Source of the DNA: an uncultured Muribaculaceae bacterium
Lineage (GTDB): Bacteria; Bacteroidota; Bacteroidia; Bacteroidales; Muribaculaceae
Assembly (NCBI GenBank): GCA_934675575.1
Contig: CAKUQQ010000008.1
Location: forward strand, 87,093 to 151,092
Length of the DNA: 64,000 nucleotides
Reading direction: 5' to 3'
The notes beneath the pieces are model-generated. The model ran no database searches and had not been told where the DNA came from. It worked only from the letters and a program-made list of their open reading frames with translations. The position numbers were made by a program, and so were the translations under genes. Every line of letters begins with the position of its first letter. Positions within the stretch are counted from its first letter, which is position 1. Shown here one piece after another: positions 54,814 to 63,870 of the stretch.

Positions 54814-56781
54814 TTAATCTTTATGGGGCTCTTGTTTCAGCTCGCTTTGTGATGCAAGAGTGGCTTTTTCGAGTGCAAGAAGCTGTTTTTTGATCTTAAT
54901 GCCTCCGCCAAATCCGCCCAAACTGCCGTCGGCGTTAATCACGCGGTGACACGGAATGACGATGCACACCTGGTTGGCATTGTTGGCCATGCCCACGGCT
55001 CTGAAAGCCTGCGGACTGCCGGCGAGCTCGGCTTCGCGCTTGTAGGAAATGGTGGTGCCGTAGGGAATGGTGCGCAGAGCTTGCCATGTCTTTTTCTGAA
55101 AGTCGGTTCCAACGATAACTATTGGCAAGGAGAAGTGGATTAGTTTGCCAGCGAAATAGTCGTGCAGCTGAGCTGCGCAATGGTCAAGCAGAGGACAGGG
55201 GGCGGTGGAAGGTGTGAGCTGCAGTTTCTTGGCCAGCTTGTTAATCTTGTCGCTATCAAAACCAAACTCCACCATGGCTATGCCCGATGGTGCGGCGGCA
55301 AGTCCGAGAGTGCCTATAGGTGACTCGATTGACGTGTAGCACAGCAGGCCATCGTAGGTGGGAGCGAAGCCACACTCACGAGCTGTGGCAAGCATAAATG
55401 TGTAGGCTTGCTCATAGGTGTTGGTGATTTTGCCGTCGAGAATGGCATCTTTGATGGCGTCTTTAATTTTACCCACGGCAGCCGACGGTGGCAGATTGAA
55501 GGTCTTCATGATTTCGAGACCGTCGATTGGCGGCTGGAAGTTGCGGATTTTGTCTTTTTCTTCAATAGCCACCAGTTTCTGCTTCACAAGCTCAAAATTG
55601 TCGTGGAAGCGTTTCACCTTTTCCTGATTTTTTGATGTGATGTCGGCGTTGCAAAGGGTCATTAGGTCGTCGATGTCGTCGCCGGCGTCGAAAAGCAGCC
55701 TTCTCACGGCAGAGTCGGTGACCACGTCCTCCACAAGGGCTATGGGGCGCATGTGCAGCCCCACGAGCTTCTTGACATATTTCATGTGCTCGTTGAGTGG
55801 CAGACGCATCTTGGTGAAGATGCGCGGCACCATTTTCTCGCCTATGAAATTGTGGTTGTGAAAGGTCCAGCCTGCGGCATTGTCCCATTTCTTCGTGGCA
55901 GGCTTGCCTATGTCGTGAAATATGGCAGCCCAGCGCAGCCACACGTTGTCGCTTTTGAGAGCCACGGAGTCGAGCACCTGCATGGTGTGCTTGAAGTTGT
56001 CTTTGTGGCCGCGGCCGTTCACCACATCAATGCCCGACAACGCATCAAGCTCCGGGAAAATAATAGGCAGCAAGCCGCACTCCTTGAGCAGGAAGAAACC
56101 TATGGACGGCTGCTTGGACTTGACAATCTTCATCAACTCATCGGCTATGCGCTCTTTGGTGATGATTTTTATGCGGTTGCAGTTGCGTTTTATGGCCGCA
56201 AGCGTGTCGGGGTAAATCTTGAAATTGAGTTGTGTGGCAAAGCGCACTGCGCGCATCATGCGTAGAGGGTCGTCACTGAAAGTGACATCGGGGTCGAGAG
56301 GTGTGCGGATTATTTTGGCCTGCAGGTCGCCGATGCCGTTGAAAGGGTCGAGAAGTGTGCCAAAACTGCTTGCGTTGACCGATATTGCCATGGCGTTGAT
56401 GGTGAAATCACGCCTTTTTTGGTCGTCGTCGAGAGTTCCGTTCTCCACCACTGGATTTCGGCTGTCTTTGCTGTAAGATTCTTTGCGTGCGCCCACAAAC
56501 TCCAGTTCCATTCCGCGAGTTTTTACTTGTGCTGTGCCATAGGTCTTAAACACGGCGAGAGTTGACTTTTTGTTTCCAATTTTGGCTGCTACGGCCTTGG
56601 CCACGTCAATGCCGCTGCCTATGGTCACGAAGTCGAGGTCGTTGGAGTGGCGACCGAGCAGCTTGTCGCGCACGAAGCCCCCCACAACGTAAGTGTCCTG
56701 ACCCAGAGTGTCGGCCACATCGCCAACCAAATGGAATATTGGGTTGGCAATATATTGTTTGGTGTTGATATTCGCTGTCAT
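54814..56781 (-). CDS. Fusion of CCA-adding tRNA nucleotidyltransferase (HD type) with O6-alkylguanine-DNA methyltransferase
   Basis: 655 residues in one uninterrupted frame. Residues 1 to ~475 are a class II CCA-adding enzyme/poly(A) polymerase-like protein: nucleotide-binding GGFVRDKLL (34-42), catalytic DLD (48-50), RRDFTINAMA (~123-132), DPLRMMRAVRFA and an HD phosphohydrolase domain with FHDIGKP (His289, Asp290). From ~485 a complete MGMT/Ogt domain follows: YTSIESPIGTLGLA (small fold), FQKKTWQALRTIPYGTTISY, RAVGMANNANQVCIVIPCHRVI with the alkyl-acceptor Cys611, and GSLGGFGGGIKIK. CCA enzymes of related bacteria normally stop near 475; adding a DNA repair domain is unusual. Both parts keep their active residues. 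Confidence 0.92.
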   Translation of the reverse strand: MTANINTKQYIANPIFHLVGDVADTLGQDTYVVGGFVRDKLLGRHSNDLDFVTIGSGIDVAKAVAAKIGNKKSTLAVFKTYGTAQVKTRGMELEFVGARKESYSKDSRNPVVENGTLDDDQKRRDFTINAMAISVNASSFGTLLDPFNGIGDLQAKIIRTPLDPDVTFSDDPLRMMRAVRFATQLNFKIYPDTLAAIKRNCNRIKIITKERIADELMKIVKSKQPSIGFFLLKECGLLPIIFPELDALSGIDVVNGRGHKDNFKHTMQVLDSVALKSDNVWLRWAAIFHDIGKPATKKWDNAAGWTFHNHNFIGEKMVPRIFTKMRLPLNEHMKYVKKLVGLHMRPIALVEDVVTDSAVRRLLFDAGDDIDDLMTLCNADITSKNQEKVKRFHDNFELVKQKLVAIEEKDKIRNFQPPIDGLEIMKTFNLPPSAAVGKIKDAIKDAILDGKITNTYEQAYTFMLATARECGFAPTYDGLLCYTSIESPIGTLGLAAAPSGIAMVEFGFDSDKINKLAKKLQLTPSTAPCPLLDHCAAQLHDYFAGKLIHFSLPIVIVGTDFQKKTWQALRTIPYGTTISYKREAELAGSPQAFRAVGMANNANQVCIVIPCHRVINADGSLGGFGGGIKIKKQLLALEKATLASQSELKQEPHKD

Positions 56782-56884
56782 AATGTGAGTGCAAAGTTAA
56801 TTGATTTTGGGCAAAGGCTTGTAACAATCAACTTTGTAAAGCTTGATTTTGGCATAATATTATGTGACTAATGGCGTGAAGCGG

Positions 56885-56915
56885 TTGTTTTGAAGCGGCA
56901 AATTTTGTAACTTTG
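56885..56915 (+). promoter_or_regulatory. Promoter of the GH78-like gene
   Basis: TTG at 56885-56887, 20 bp, TAACTTTG at 56908-56915; ATG 49 bp later. Confidence 0.65.
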
Positions 56916-56964
56916 GTTGGTGTTAAGACATGGCATAAACAAATAATCATTAATAAATATCAAC

Positions 56965-59658
56965 ATGCTAAAAAAAATCTTCTCGATTTTCACAATCGCA
57001 ATGTTGGCGGGAGGTGCGCTGCAGGCGTTTGCCGGCGACATAACCCCTACGAAACTGCGATGTGAATATCAACAGAACCCTGGACAAGTAGATGTGACAT
57101 CGCCGCGGCTTTCGTGGGTTAACTCGCCAAAGGCCGGCAAGCAGAACATCAAACAAACATCTTATGAGCTTTGCGTTGCATCGTCGAAAGAACAGCTTGA
57201 GAAGGGCAAAGCTGACGTGTGGAAAGTGAAAATGAATGATGCCAACTCGGTTCTTATCCCTTATATGGGCAAGAAACTTGAGAGCGGAAAAACCTATTAC
57301 TGGCGCGTGAGAGTGTGGGACCAAGACAAAAAGGAGTCGAAGTGGAGCGAAACCGCACAATGGACCATGGGCATGCTCAACGCATCGGACTGGAAATGCC
57401 AGTGGATAGGCGCTCCTTGGCAAGGCGAACAAGCCATAAAATATAGTGGTCAGAAATTCCCTGCACCACTGTTCCGCAAAGAGTTTGACGTGAACAAGCC
57501 CATTAAGTCGGCAAAGTTCTTTGGAACCGGTCTGGGCTACTTTGAAATGTATTGCAATGGCAGCAAGGTGAGCGACGACGTGCTTGCGCCAAACCAGGCA
57601 AACTGGGGTAAACGTCCGGGCATTGAAACGGCTTCGATTGCCGTGCAAGACAATTTCACTGACTACCGCGTGCTTTATCTGGGCTATGACATAACGGCAT
57701 TGCTGAAGCAGGGCAAAAATGCTGTGGGTGTGGTTCTTGGTAACGGATTTTATGACCCAATCAACTCTGGCAGCCCGGAGCCTTATGGCTCTCCGCGCTT
57801 GTTTGGCCAGATTGTGATTGAGTATGCCGACGGCACGAGCGACGTGATAGCCACCGACACTTCGTGGAAGGCTGCCAAGAGTGCGATTGTGGAAGATGGA
57901 ATATATGTGGGTGAGGTGTATGACGCTCGCCTTGAGCACGATGGTTGGGCAACTGCCGGTTACAACGACTCTTCGTGGCAAAACGTAGTGACGCGCAAAG
58001 CTCCATACGGCCATCTTGTGGCTCAAAGCGGACCAGCTGACCGCGTTACCGAGACATTCAAGCCAATCAAAATAGAGAAACTTGGCGATGGACACTTCAA
58101 GGTGTCGTTCCCGGTGGAGATTGCAGGTTGGGCTCACTTAAAGAAAATAAACGGTGCAAAAGGCGACACGATTGACATTAAATATATCTGTGAGTCGCGT
58201 CTTGGCATCAACAAATATGTGCTTAGCGGAAAAGGCAACGAGGACTACCGCACACATTTCTCTTGGTTTGTGTTCAGCCAACTTGAGGTTAAAGGCTGGA
58301 CTGGTGAGATGACTGAAGAAAACATTACTGCCGAGGCTGTGAACTCAAATGTGCCAATTTCTGGAAAATTTGAGTGCTCAAACGATTTGTTCAATAAGAT
58401 AAACAACGCATACGTGCGCAGTCAGCTCGACAACATGCACGGCTCAATAGCCAGCGACTGCCCGCACCGTGAGCGTCTGGCCTACACAGGCGACGGTGAG
58501 GTGGCTTGTCCGGCCGCAATGGCAAACTTGGACGCAGCCTCATTCTACAACCAGTGGATTGCTGAAATCAGGGCTTCGCAAAACAAGACGACTGGTTTTG
58601 TGCCAAATGCTGCGCCATGGGAGCCTGGAGCCGGAGGCGGTGTGCCCTGGGGTGCTGCCATGAACATCATGCCGTGGGAGTTCTATAAGTATTATGGCGA
58701 CAAGAAGATGCTGGAGGACAACTACGATGCCATGAAGCACCACATATCGTATATGCAGACATGGGTTAAGGACAACATCATGGAGAAGTGCGACCCACAA
58801 TACTGGCAGACACTCGGAGAGTGGGTTCCTCCTTATGAACTTTTGTCGCGTCCGTTGGTTCACACATGGTATTACTGGTATTGCTCAGAAATCACAGCCA
58901 AGACGGCAAAAATTCTTGGCAAGACAGAGGAAGCAAACAAATATTTCCGTTTGGCAGAAGACATAAAAGCAGCATTCCACAAAAAATTCTATGATGAAAA
59001 AGCTGGCTCTTATGGAGCATACGGCGGCAACATATTCGCTCTGGCAATGGGTGTGCCTGCCAGTCAAGAGGCTAATGTGAAAGCTGCTCTTAAAAAGGAT
59101 ATTGCTGCCAATGGCGGCCACCTTGACACCGGTATCTATGGCACATCGCTGTTTTTCCAGACTTTGGCAAAATATGGCATGAACGAGGTGGCATACGAGG
59201 CCATGAACAAGACTGATTTCCCAAGTTTCGGCAACTGGATTGCGCGTGGCGCAACTGTGACTTGGGAGCAATGGGACGGTAACTACTCAAGAAATCACCC
59301 AATGTTTGGCGGTGGCTTGGTGTGGTTCTACCGCCAAGTGGCTGGCTTGAGCTACGATGAGAACGCTCCAGGCTTCAAGGAAATGGTTGTAGCTCCAATT
59401 ATTCCTGAAAAACTCAACTCGGCTTCTTATGGATATGAGACTCCATTCGGCTTTGCAAAAGTGGGCTGGAAACGTGCCGAGAACGGTAAGATTGACTTTG
59501 AGGTGACAATACCGGTTGGCTCTACCGCAAAATTGTCGTTGCCAGGTAGCACTGCTGAAATCAAGAAAGGCAGCAAGCTTGCAACCGACATGAAGACTGC
59601 GGACGGCAAGGTGTCGTTTACATTGCCTCAAGGCACATACGAAATCACCACAAAATGA
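56965..59658 (+). CDS. Exported GH78-family alpha-L-rhamnosidase
   Basis: 897 residues with a signal peptide (...ALQAFA). Order of domains: fibronectin-like (KLRCEYQQNPGQVDVTSPRLSW), N-terminal beta sandwich (GLGYFEMYCNGSKVSDDVLAP), Bac_rhamnosid segment, alpha/alpha six-barrel, and a C-terminal beta domain. The catalytic region holds DCPHRERLAYTGDGEV with general acid candidates Asp and Glu, and the later TVTWEQWDG with the base Glu. It splits terminal rhamnose from plant pectic or other glycans. Promoter and terminator make it a single unit. Confidence 0.92.
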   Translation: MLKKIFSIFTIAMLAGGALQAFAGDITPTKLRCEYQQNPGQVDVTSPRLSWVNSPKAGKQNIKQTSYELCVASSKEQLEKGKADVWKVKMNDANSVLIPYMGKKLESGKTYYWRVRVWDQDKKESKWSETAQWTMGMLNASDWKCQWIGAPWQGEQAIKYSGQKFPAPLFRKEFDVNKPIKSAKFFGTGLGYFEMYCNGSKVSDDVLAPNQANWGKRPGIETASIAVQDNFTDYRVLYLGYDITALLKQGKNAVGVVLGNGFYDPINSGSPEPYGSPRLFGQIVIEYADGTSDVIATDTSWKAAKSAIVEDGIYVGEVYDARLEHDGWATAGYNDSSWQNVVTRKAPYGHLVAQSGPADRVTETFKPIKIEKLGDGHFKVSFPVEIAGWAHLKKINGAKGDTIDIKYICESRLGINKYVLSGKGNEDYRTHFSWFVFSQLEVKGWTGEMTEENITAEAVNSNVPISGKFECSNDLFNKINNAYVRSQLDNMHGSIASDCPHRERLAYTGDGEVACPAAMANLDAASFYNQWIAEIRASQNKTTGFVPNAAPWEPGAGGGVPWGAAMNIMPWEFYKYYGDKKMLEDNYDAMKHHISYMQTWVKDNIMEKCDPQYWQTLGEWVPPYELLSRPLVHTWYYWYCSEITAKTAKILGKTEEANKYFRLAEDIKAAFHKKFYDEKAGSYGAYGGNIFALAMGVPASQEANVKAALKKDIAANGGHLDTGIYGTSLFFQTLAKYGMNEVAYEAMNKTDFPSFGNWIARGATVTWEQWDGNYSRNHPMFGGGLVWFYRQVAGLSYDENAPGFKEMVVAPIIPEKLNSASYGYETPFGFAKVGWKRAENGKIDFEVTIPVGSTAKLSLPGSTAEIKKGSKLATDMKTADGKVSFTLPQGTYEITTK

Positions 59659-59696
59659 TGATGTGATTTAGAAAAAAAAGTGCGGATAACAGGGGT

Positions 59697-59735
59697 AGAT
59701 GGGTGTTGCCAGTGCGGCAGCGCCCATCTGTTTTT
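59697..59735 (+). terminator. Terminator of the GH78-like gene
   Basis: AGATGGG..TTGCC pairs with GGCA..CCCATCT, followed by GTTTTT. The rest of 59736-59955 before the next ORF shows no feature I can name. Confidence 0.8.
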
Positions 59736-59955
59736 ATGGTATGAGAGGCATGGTTTATCGAAAAAACATGTATGAAAAATGTCTCTAAAATGTCCTTTAT
59801 GGGTGAAAAGGTGTTCTTAAATGGAAAAGTTGCACTTTGCCGTTAAACTAAATGGAGGGTTGAATGGTCAAAAGGTCGTGATTTGAGAAATGGCGGAAGT
59901 CGGCCTTGCGCTCAAATCTCGATAAACTTTAATATTAATTTAATTTATTTGAAAA

Positions 59956-60564
59956 ATGAAAAAGTTTTTTACATTGGCGCTTGTGGCTCTTATGGGAGTT
60001 AGCGCATCGTTTGCACAAGTGAAATTTGGAGCTAAGGTAGGTTTTGACATGACCAACTTCTGGGGTGAGGACGTGAATCACGGCATGAAGCCAGCATATC
60101 AGGCAGGTGTGTTCATGGAATACAAGTTCAACTCAAGCTTTGGTGTGGCTCCTGAAATTGTGTTTGCATCGCAAGGTGGCAAGTTCAAGATTTCTGATAA
60201 GAAAACAGGCGTAGGCTTGATAGACCAATATCTCGACAAAAAACAAACCTATACCACAAACTACATCAACATTCCAGTGATGTTTAAGTGGTATGCTACA
60301 CCAAACTTCTCAATCGACTTTGGTCCACAACTCGGCATCAACGTTTACAGCAAATATTCGATTGAGGACGTTGACAAGTCAGTTGACCTCAAGGACAACA
60401 CAAAGGCTGTGGATTTCGGTCTTGGCTTGGGCGGCACATATAACTTGGCTGAAAATGTGTTCCTGCAGGCTCGCTACACAATGGGTTTGACTAAGACTTT
60501 CGACATTAAAGACTATGACTGCAAGAACGGCAATATCCAAATCTCTTTTGGCTATCGCTTCTAA
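59956..60564 (+). CDS. PorT-family outer-membrane beta-barrel protein
   Basis: 202 residues with a signal peptide (MKKFFTLALVALMGVSASFA) and about eight amphipathic strands: FGAKVGFDMTNFW, QAGVFMEYKFNSSFGVAPEIVFASQGG, TTNYINIPVMFKWYATPNFSIDFGPQLGINV, FGLGLGGTYNLAENVFLQARYTMGL, ending IQISFGYRF with a terminal Phe. This is the outer-membrane-beta-barrel (PorT-like) family; role unknown, perhaps structural. Codon use shows strong expression bias. Confidence 0.88.
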   Translation: MKKFFTLALVALMGVSASFAQVKFGAKVGFDMTNFWGEDVNHGMKPAYQAGVFMEYKFNSSFGVAPEIVFASQGGKFKISDKKTGVGLIDQYLDKKQTYTTNYINIPVMFKWYATPNFSIDFGPQLGINVYSKYSIEDVDKSVDLKDNTKAVDFGLGLGGTYNLAENVFLQARYTMGLTKTFDIKDYDCKNGNIQISFGYRF

Positions 60565-60597
60565 GCAGAGAGTATAAAATCTGAATGATAATATTGT

Positions 60598-60630
60598 GGC
60601 TGTATCGTAATAATATGTTATGATACAGCC
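60598..60630 (+). terminator. Terminator of the beta-barrel gene
   Basis: GGCTGTATC-TAA pairs with TTA-GATACAGCC; TTTAGTATTT follows. Confidence 0.75.
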
Positions 60631-60834
60631 TTTAGTATTTAAGTTCTAAGAATTAGATTTGCTTTTAAAGGAAAAGAACTTGATTTTATTGTTTTTTCAG
60701 CACTGCTTTTCCTAATTTTTTAATAGAAACATGATAGATTATTAAAAAAAGATTTAACTTTGTGAAGTTTCTATCCAAGTAAATTATTGATGTTTTGGGT
60801 GGATAGGGACAGACATAATAAGGCGTAACTGTAC

Positions 60835-60891
60835 GCTTTGGTTTTGACTTGTTAGAACTTCGCAAACTCTATGGATTGTCAAAAACAAAGC
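60835..60891. repeat. 14-bp inverted repeat
   Basis: GCTTTGGTTTTGAC (60835-60848) pairs with GTCAAAAACAAAGC (60878-60891), 13 of 14 pairs, around a 29-nt loop. Upstream a small GCGTA/TACGC hairpin adjoins. Confidence 0.6.
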
Positions 60892-60984
60892 AACGGAAAC
60901 GTCTCATGAGATGTATTTATATGTTTTTATTTGCTCTTGACTTTTATGTCAGCCATTAGCAAGGAAAACCTTATATACTTGCAT

Positions 60985-61086
60985 CAACGTGGGGCTTTTG
61001 CGTTGCTCGTTTCGACAATCCGGGCAATGCGAAGGCCTTAACAAGTGGAACGAGTGACAGACAGGCTCCACGCTTTTTTATATAAC
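60985..61086 (+). ncRNA. Candidate structured small RNA
   Basis: CGTGGGGC near 60988 pairs with GCTCCACG (ends 61062; one G-U), closing ~60 nt that hold a second stem GCGTTGC/GCAATGC with GGC/GCC extension. A run of T follows at 61063-61070, like an intrinsic terminator. TATACTTG (60974-60981), one base off the promoter consensus, is just upstream. Size and layout fit a short non-coding RNA of unknown type. Confidence 0.35.
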
Positions 61087-61126
61087 ATTGCCTACAGGAG
61101 CCATGGGCAAATAAAAATCATGTATA

Positions 61127-61282
61127 ATGGCTCCAAAACCTATAGACCACTGTACCACAATAGAGTTTTTATTCTCAATATTAAATGGAATTGAGATTGA
61201 AGAAGAATGTTTGAAATTTAGATTGTTCCATATCGCACATATAGATGGTATTATAGAATTACATTTTTACAAAATGCCTTGA
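61127..61282 (+). CDS. Possible short protein or gene remnant
   Basis: 51 codons: MAPKPIDHCTTIEFLFSIL..., acidic middle, ending HFYKMP. No signal peptide, no family seen. The surrounding decay and lack of a promoter suggest a fragment; kept only as a possibility. Confidence 0.2.
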   Translation: MAPKPIDHCTTIEFLFSILNGIEIEEECLKFRLFHIAHIDGIIELHFYKMP

Positions 61283-61683
61283 AACAATATTGTATATCAA
61301 TTAGAACATGATTAAAGTTTTTTGAAAATCTACGACAAAAAATCATGTTGATGAAAAAAATTGCATACCAATTAAAGGAAAACAGAGCAGATTGTGCTAT
61401 TACTTCAAAAGATAAGATGAATGAAGAATATCGGATTGTGATTTTATAGAGGCTATCGCCTAAATTCAAATGTCACAAATATAAAGATATAAACTTTTCA
61501 GTTTCTGCTAGAATAGTAGTACTTGGTGTTCTAAATGTTATGTTTGAAAAATGTTGTACTAAGTTCTGCAATTATTTGTTTATTGGAAATGGAATAATGT
61601 GCTTTGAATCTTTATAGTATCAAAAATAAAATGGTCATTAATGACATTAAAGTGAAATCGTCTAACATTAAAATATAACGGTA

Positions 61684-63471
61684 ATGAAAAAAGTATTTGT
61701 GTTGTTACTGCTATCTTTCGTAGCAGTTTCTTGTTTTTGCCAAGTTAAAATAATGATGGAGAAAAATGGCAATGTATATTGTGTTCAGGGAAAAGTAAAT
61801 GGCCTTCCTATGAAATTTATCTTTGATACAGGAGCAAGCAAAGTGAGTCTATCTCTGACAGAAGCTATCTTTATGTTGAAGAATGGTTACATTAAGAAAG
61901 CAGACCTTGGAGAACGAGAGTATGCGCAGATTGCTAATGGAGATATAGAAGCAAATACAAAGGTTATTCTTCGCAAAATTGAAATTGGAGGCATAACTAT
62001 AAATGATGTTGAAGCTGTCATATCCAATAGTCTCGATGCTCCATTGTTATTAGGTCAGTCTGCTATTCAAAAGCTTGGACCAATTCAGCTTGATGGCAAT
62101 ACTCTTGTTATTTCTAATGGCAAAAATATGCCATCAGAAAAAATGGCGATAAAATTGTATAAGCAAGCATACCAACAAGTAGAGGCTGGGGAGTATGCCA
62201 AAGCTATTAAAAGCTCATTGGAAGCAATAAGTTATACGAATGAAGCAGATTTGCGAGCTATGTTATATGACAATTTGGGGATAGCATATTATAACAATGG
62301 CGACAAAGAAAAGGCCATAGAAAGTCTAAATCTTGCTTTGGAGGAAAACATGAACTACATTCAAGCAAGGTATAATCTTGGGGTATTTAGCTATGAAATG
62401 AAACTATACGAACAGGCATCACGAGCTTTTCAATTGGTTATATCCAGCCCTGTAAGCGACAAAACAGATTATGTATATCCAGCATACTCATATTTAGGAC
62501 TAATACAAAGTCAACAAGGATATTATAAAGAAGCTGAGGAAAATTTCCTAAAAAGTATTCAATTGTGTTCAAGTTCAATGGCGTATTTTGGATTGGCAGA
62601 CCTTTATTACACAAAAGAAGATTTCGGTAAAGCTGCAGAAAATTACGAAAAAGGAATAGAATTTCAGCCAGATAGACCAAGTAATATTAAGCGTTACTTT
62701 CAACTTGGTATATGTCTAATTCGTACAAAGAAGCAAAAAGAGTCATATGATGCATTTAATAAATGTGTCGAAACGGCTTATCTGTACAGGGATTTTATCA
62801 ATGAAGGGGTAAGTAAACATGATAGTATAGATGAGCAATTTGCCAAAATTACCTTTGAGGCTGAATTATGGGCAGCTAGGACTGCACCTAATACGAAAGA
62901 GGCAATTAAAAGATACAATTATGTTATGAGCATTAATAGAATAAATATTAGCATAAATGACTATTTGTTCTTGTGTGGTGCCTATAAAGGTTTAGGTGAA
63001 GAAGAAAAAGCAATTGGAGTATTGGATATTGGATTGAAAAAATATATTGATAATCCAGATTTGCTTTTTGCAAAATCGTTTGAAATAAAGGACGAGCAAC
63101 AGAGAATTGAGTTATTAAAAAAAATACTAACCACCGAATACCAATATAGCCCTATTAGCTTTGACTATGGAACAGTATATAACAACATCGCTTGGGCATA
63201 CTGTCTTTTGAAAAGATATAATGAAGGATTACCTTATTCATTAAAAGCTACACAAAGGAATCCAGAACATGGCTATAGTTGGGAAACACTTGGAGAATTA
63301 TATTTTTATCTCGGTCAGTATCAAAACTGTATTAACGCTATGACAAAATGTATCTCGTGTGACGATTTGTCACAATACAAGTCTGCTTATAGATTTAGAG
63401 GACAATCTTATATTCAAATAGGAAAATCAAAAGAAGGCAAAATTGATATGAAGAAATCTCAAAGCTTGTAA
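61684..63471 (+). CDS. Exported retropepsin-like aspartic protease with TPR repeats
   Basis: 595 residues. A signal peptide (MKKVFVLLLLSFVAVSCFCQ; SCFC could also be a lipobox-like site) is followed by a single-domain retroviral-type aspartic protease with FDTGASKVSLSL (Asp48) and the later flap and LLLGQSAIQKLG segment; residues ~20-150. From ~155 to the end are about ten TPR units (AIKLYKQAYQQVEAGEYAKAIKSSLEA, YDNLGIAYYNNGDKEKAIESL, ARYNLGVFSYEMKLYEQA and so on). Retropepsins act as dimers, and TPRs may bring partners together. Codon use is AT-rich, unlike most neighbours, suggesting transfer. Confidence 0.85.
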   Translation: MKKVFVLLLLSFVAVSCFCQVKIMMEKNGNVYCVQGKVNGLPMKFIFDTGASKVSLSLTEAIFMLKNGYIKKADLGEREYAQIANGDIEANTKVILRKIEIGGITINDVEAVISNSLDAPLLLGQSAIQKLGPIQLDGNTLVISNGKNMPSEKMAIKLYKQAYQQVEAGEYAKAIKSSLEAISYTNEADLRAMLYDNLGIAYYNNGDKEKAIESLNLALEENMNYIQARYNLGVFSYEMKLYEQASRAFQLVISSPVSDKTDYVYPAYSYLGLIQSQQGYYKEAEENFLKSIQLCSSSMAYFGLADLYYTKEDFGKAAENYEKGIEFQPDRPSNIKRYFQLGICLIRTKKQKESYDAFNKCVETAYLYRDFINEGVSKHDSIDEQFAKITFEAELWAARTAPNTKEAIKRYNYVMSINRINISINDYLFLCGAYKGLGEEEKAIGVLDIGLKKYIDNPDLLFAKSFEIKDEQQRIELLKKILTTEYQYSPISFDYGTVYNNIAWAYCLLKRYNEGLPYSLKATQRNPEHGYSWETLGELYFYLGQYQNCINAMTKCISCDDLSQYKSAYRFRGQSYIQIGKSKEGKIDMKKSQSL

Positions 63472-63510
63472 CAAAATGAACAGAAATTTAACATATAACG
63501 ATTTTAACAA

Positions 63511-63870
63511 ATGAAACAAATGAAACAAATGAAACAAAAGCCTATTGCATTATTAGCAATGATATTCATTTTTACATTACAGTCATGTTACACCACTCAA
63601 CGCGTAGATAATTTTGTATCTGTCATAAATGATTTAAACAATATGTATATAGGCAAGACTAAAGATTATATTATAGAAAACTTTCCGATGCCGCCAAAAG
63701 AAGTTAAACATATAGATACTCAATATGAGGTACTTATATTTGAAAGATACCGAAATCAACTTGTCGGTTATGGGAGAACAGAATTTCTTCTGAAAAATGG
63801 AATATGCTATAAAATAGAAACGAATGAGTATAAAATGGAATCGCGATTAGAGAAGGTGAAAATTTTTTGA
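63511..63870 (+). CDS. Small lipoprotein, SmpA/BamE-like fold possible
   Basis: 119 residues. Three ATG codons in a perfect tandem repeat of ATGAAACAA (63511, 63520, 63529) precede a signal peptide with lipobox TLQSCYT (Cys26). The middle (MYIGKTKDYIIENFPMPPKEVKHIDTQYEVLIFERY) resembles SmpA/BamE-like small domains, which begin with an IGxTxxxIxxxFG-type pattern. It lies 40 bp after the retropepsin gene on the same strand and has the same AT-rich composition, so both may be co-transcribed. Function unknown. Confidence 0.7.
   Translation: MKQMKQMKQKPIALLAMIFIFTLQSCYTTQRVDNFVSVINDLNNMYIGKTKDYIIENFPMPPKEVKHIDTQYEVLIFERYRNQLVGYGRTEFLLKNGICYKIETNEYKMESRLEKVKIF

Larger units (their letters stand above)
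60640..61683. other. AT-rich non-coding region with inverted repeats
   Basis: About 1 kb without a convincing gene. Base composition falls sharply compared with everything before it. It contains two inverted-repeat elements listed separately, a 51-codon frame at 61127 and a 34-codon frame MLMKKIAYQLKENRADC... near 61345-61449 that may be gene fragments. No transposase, integrase or tRNA is visible. Confidence 0.6.

Noticed and set aside
60985..61086. tmRNA or group II intron domain considered for the structured segment
   Set aside because: No tRNA-like acceptor end or tag frame, and no AGC...GAAA domain V pattern.
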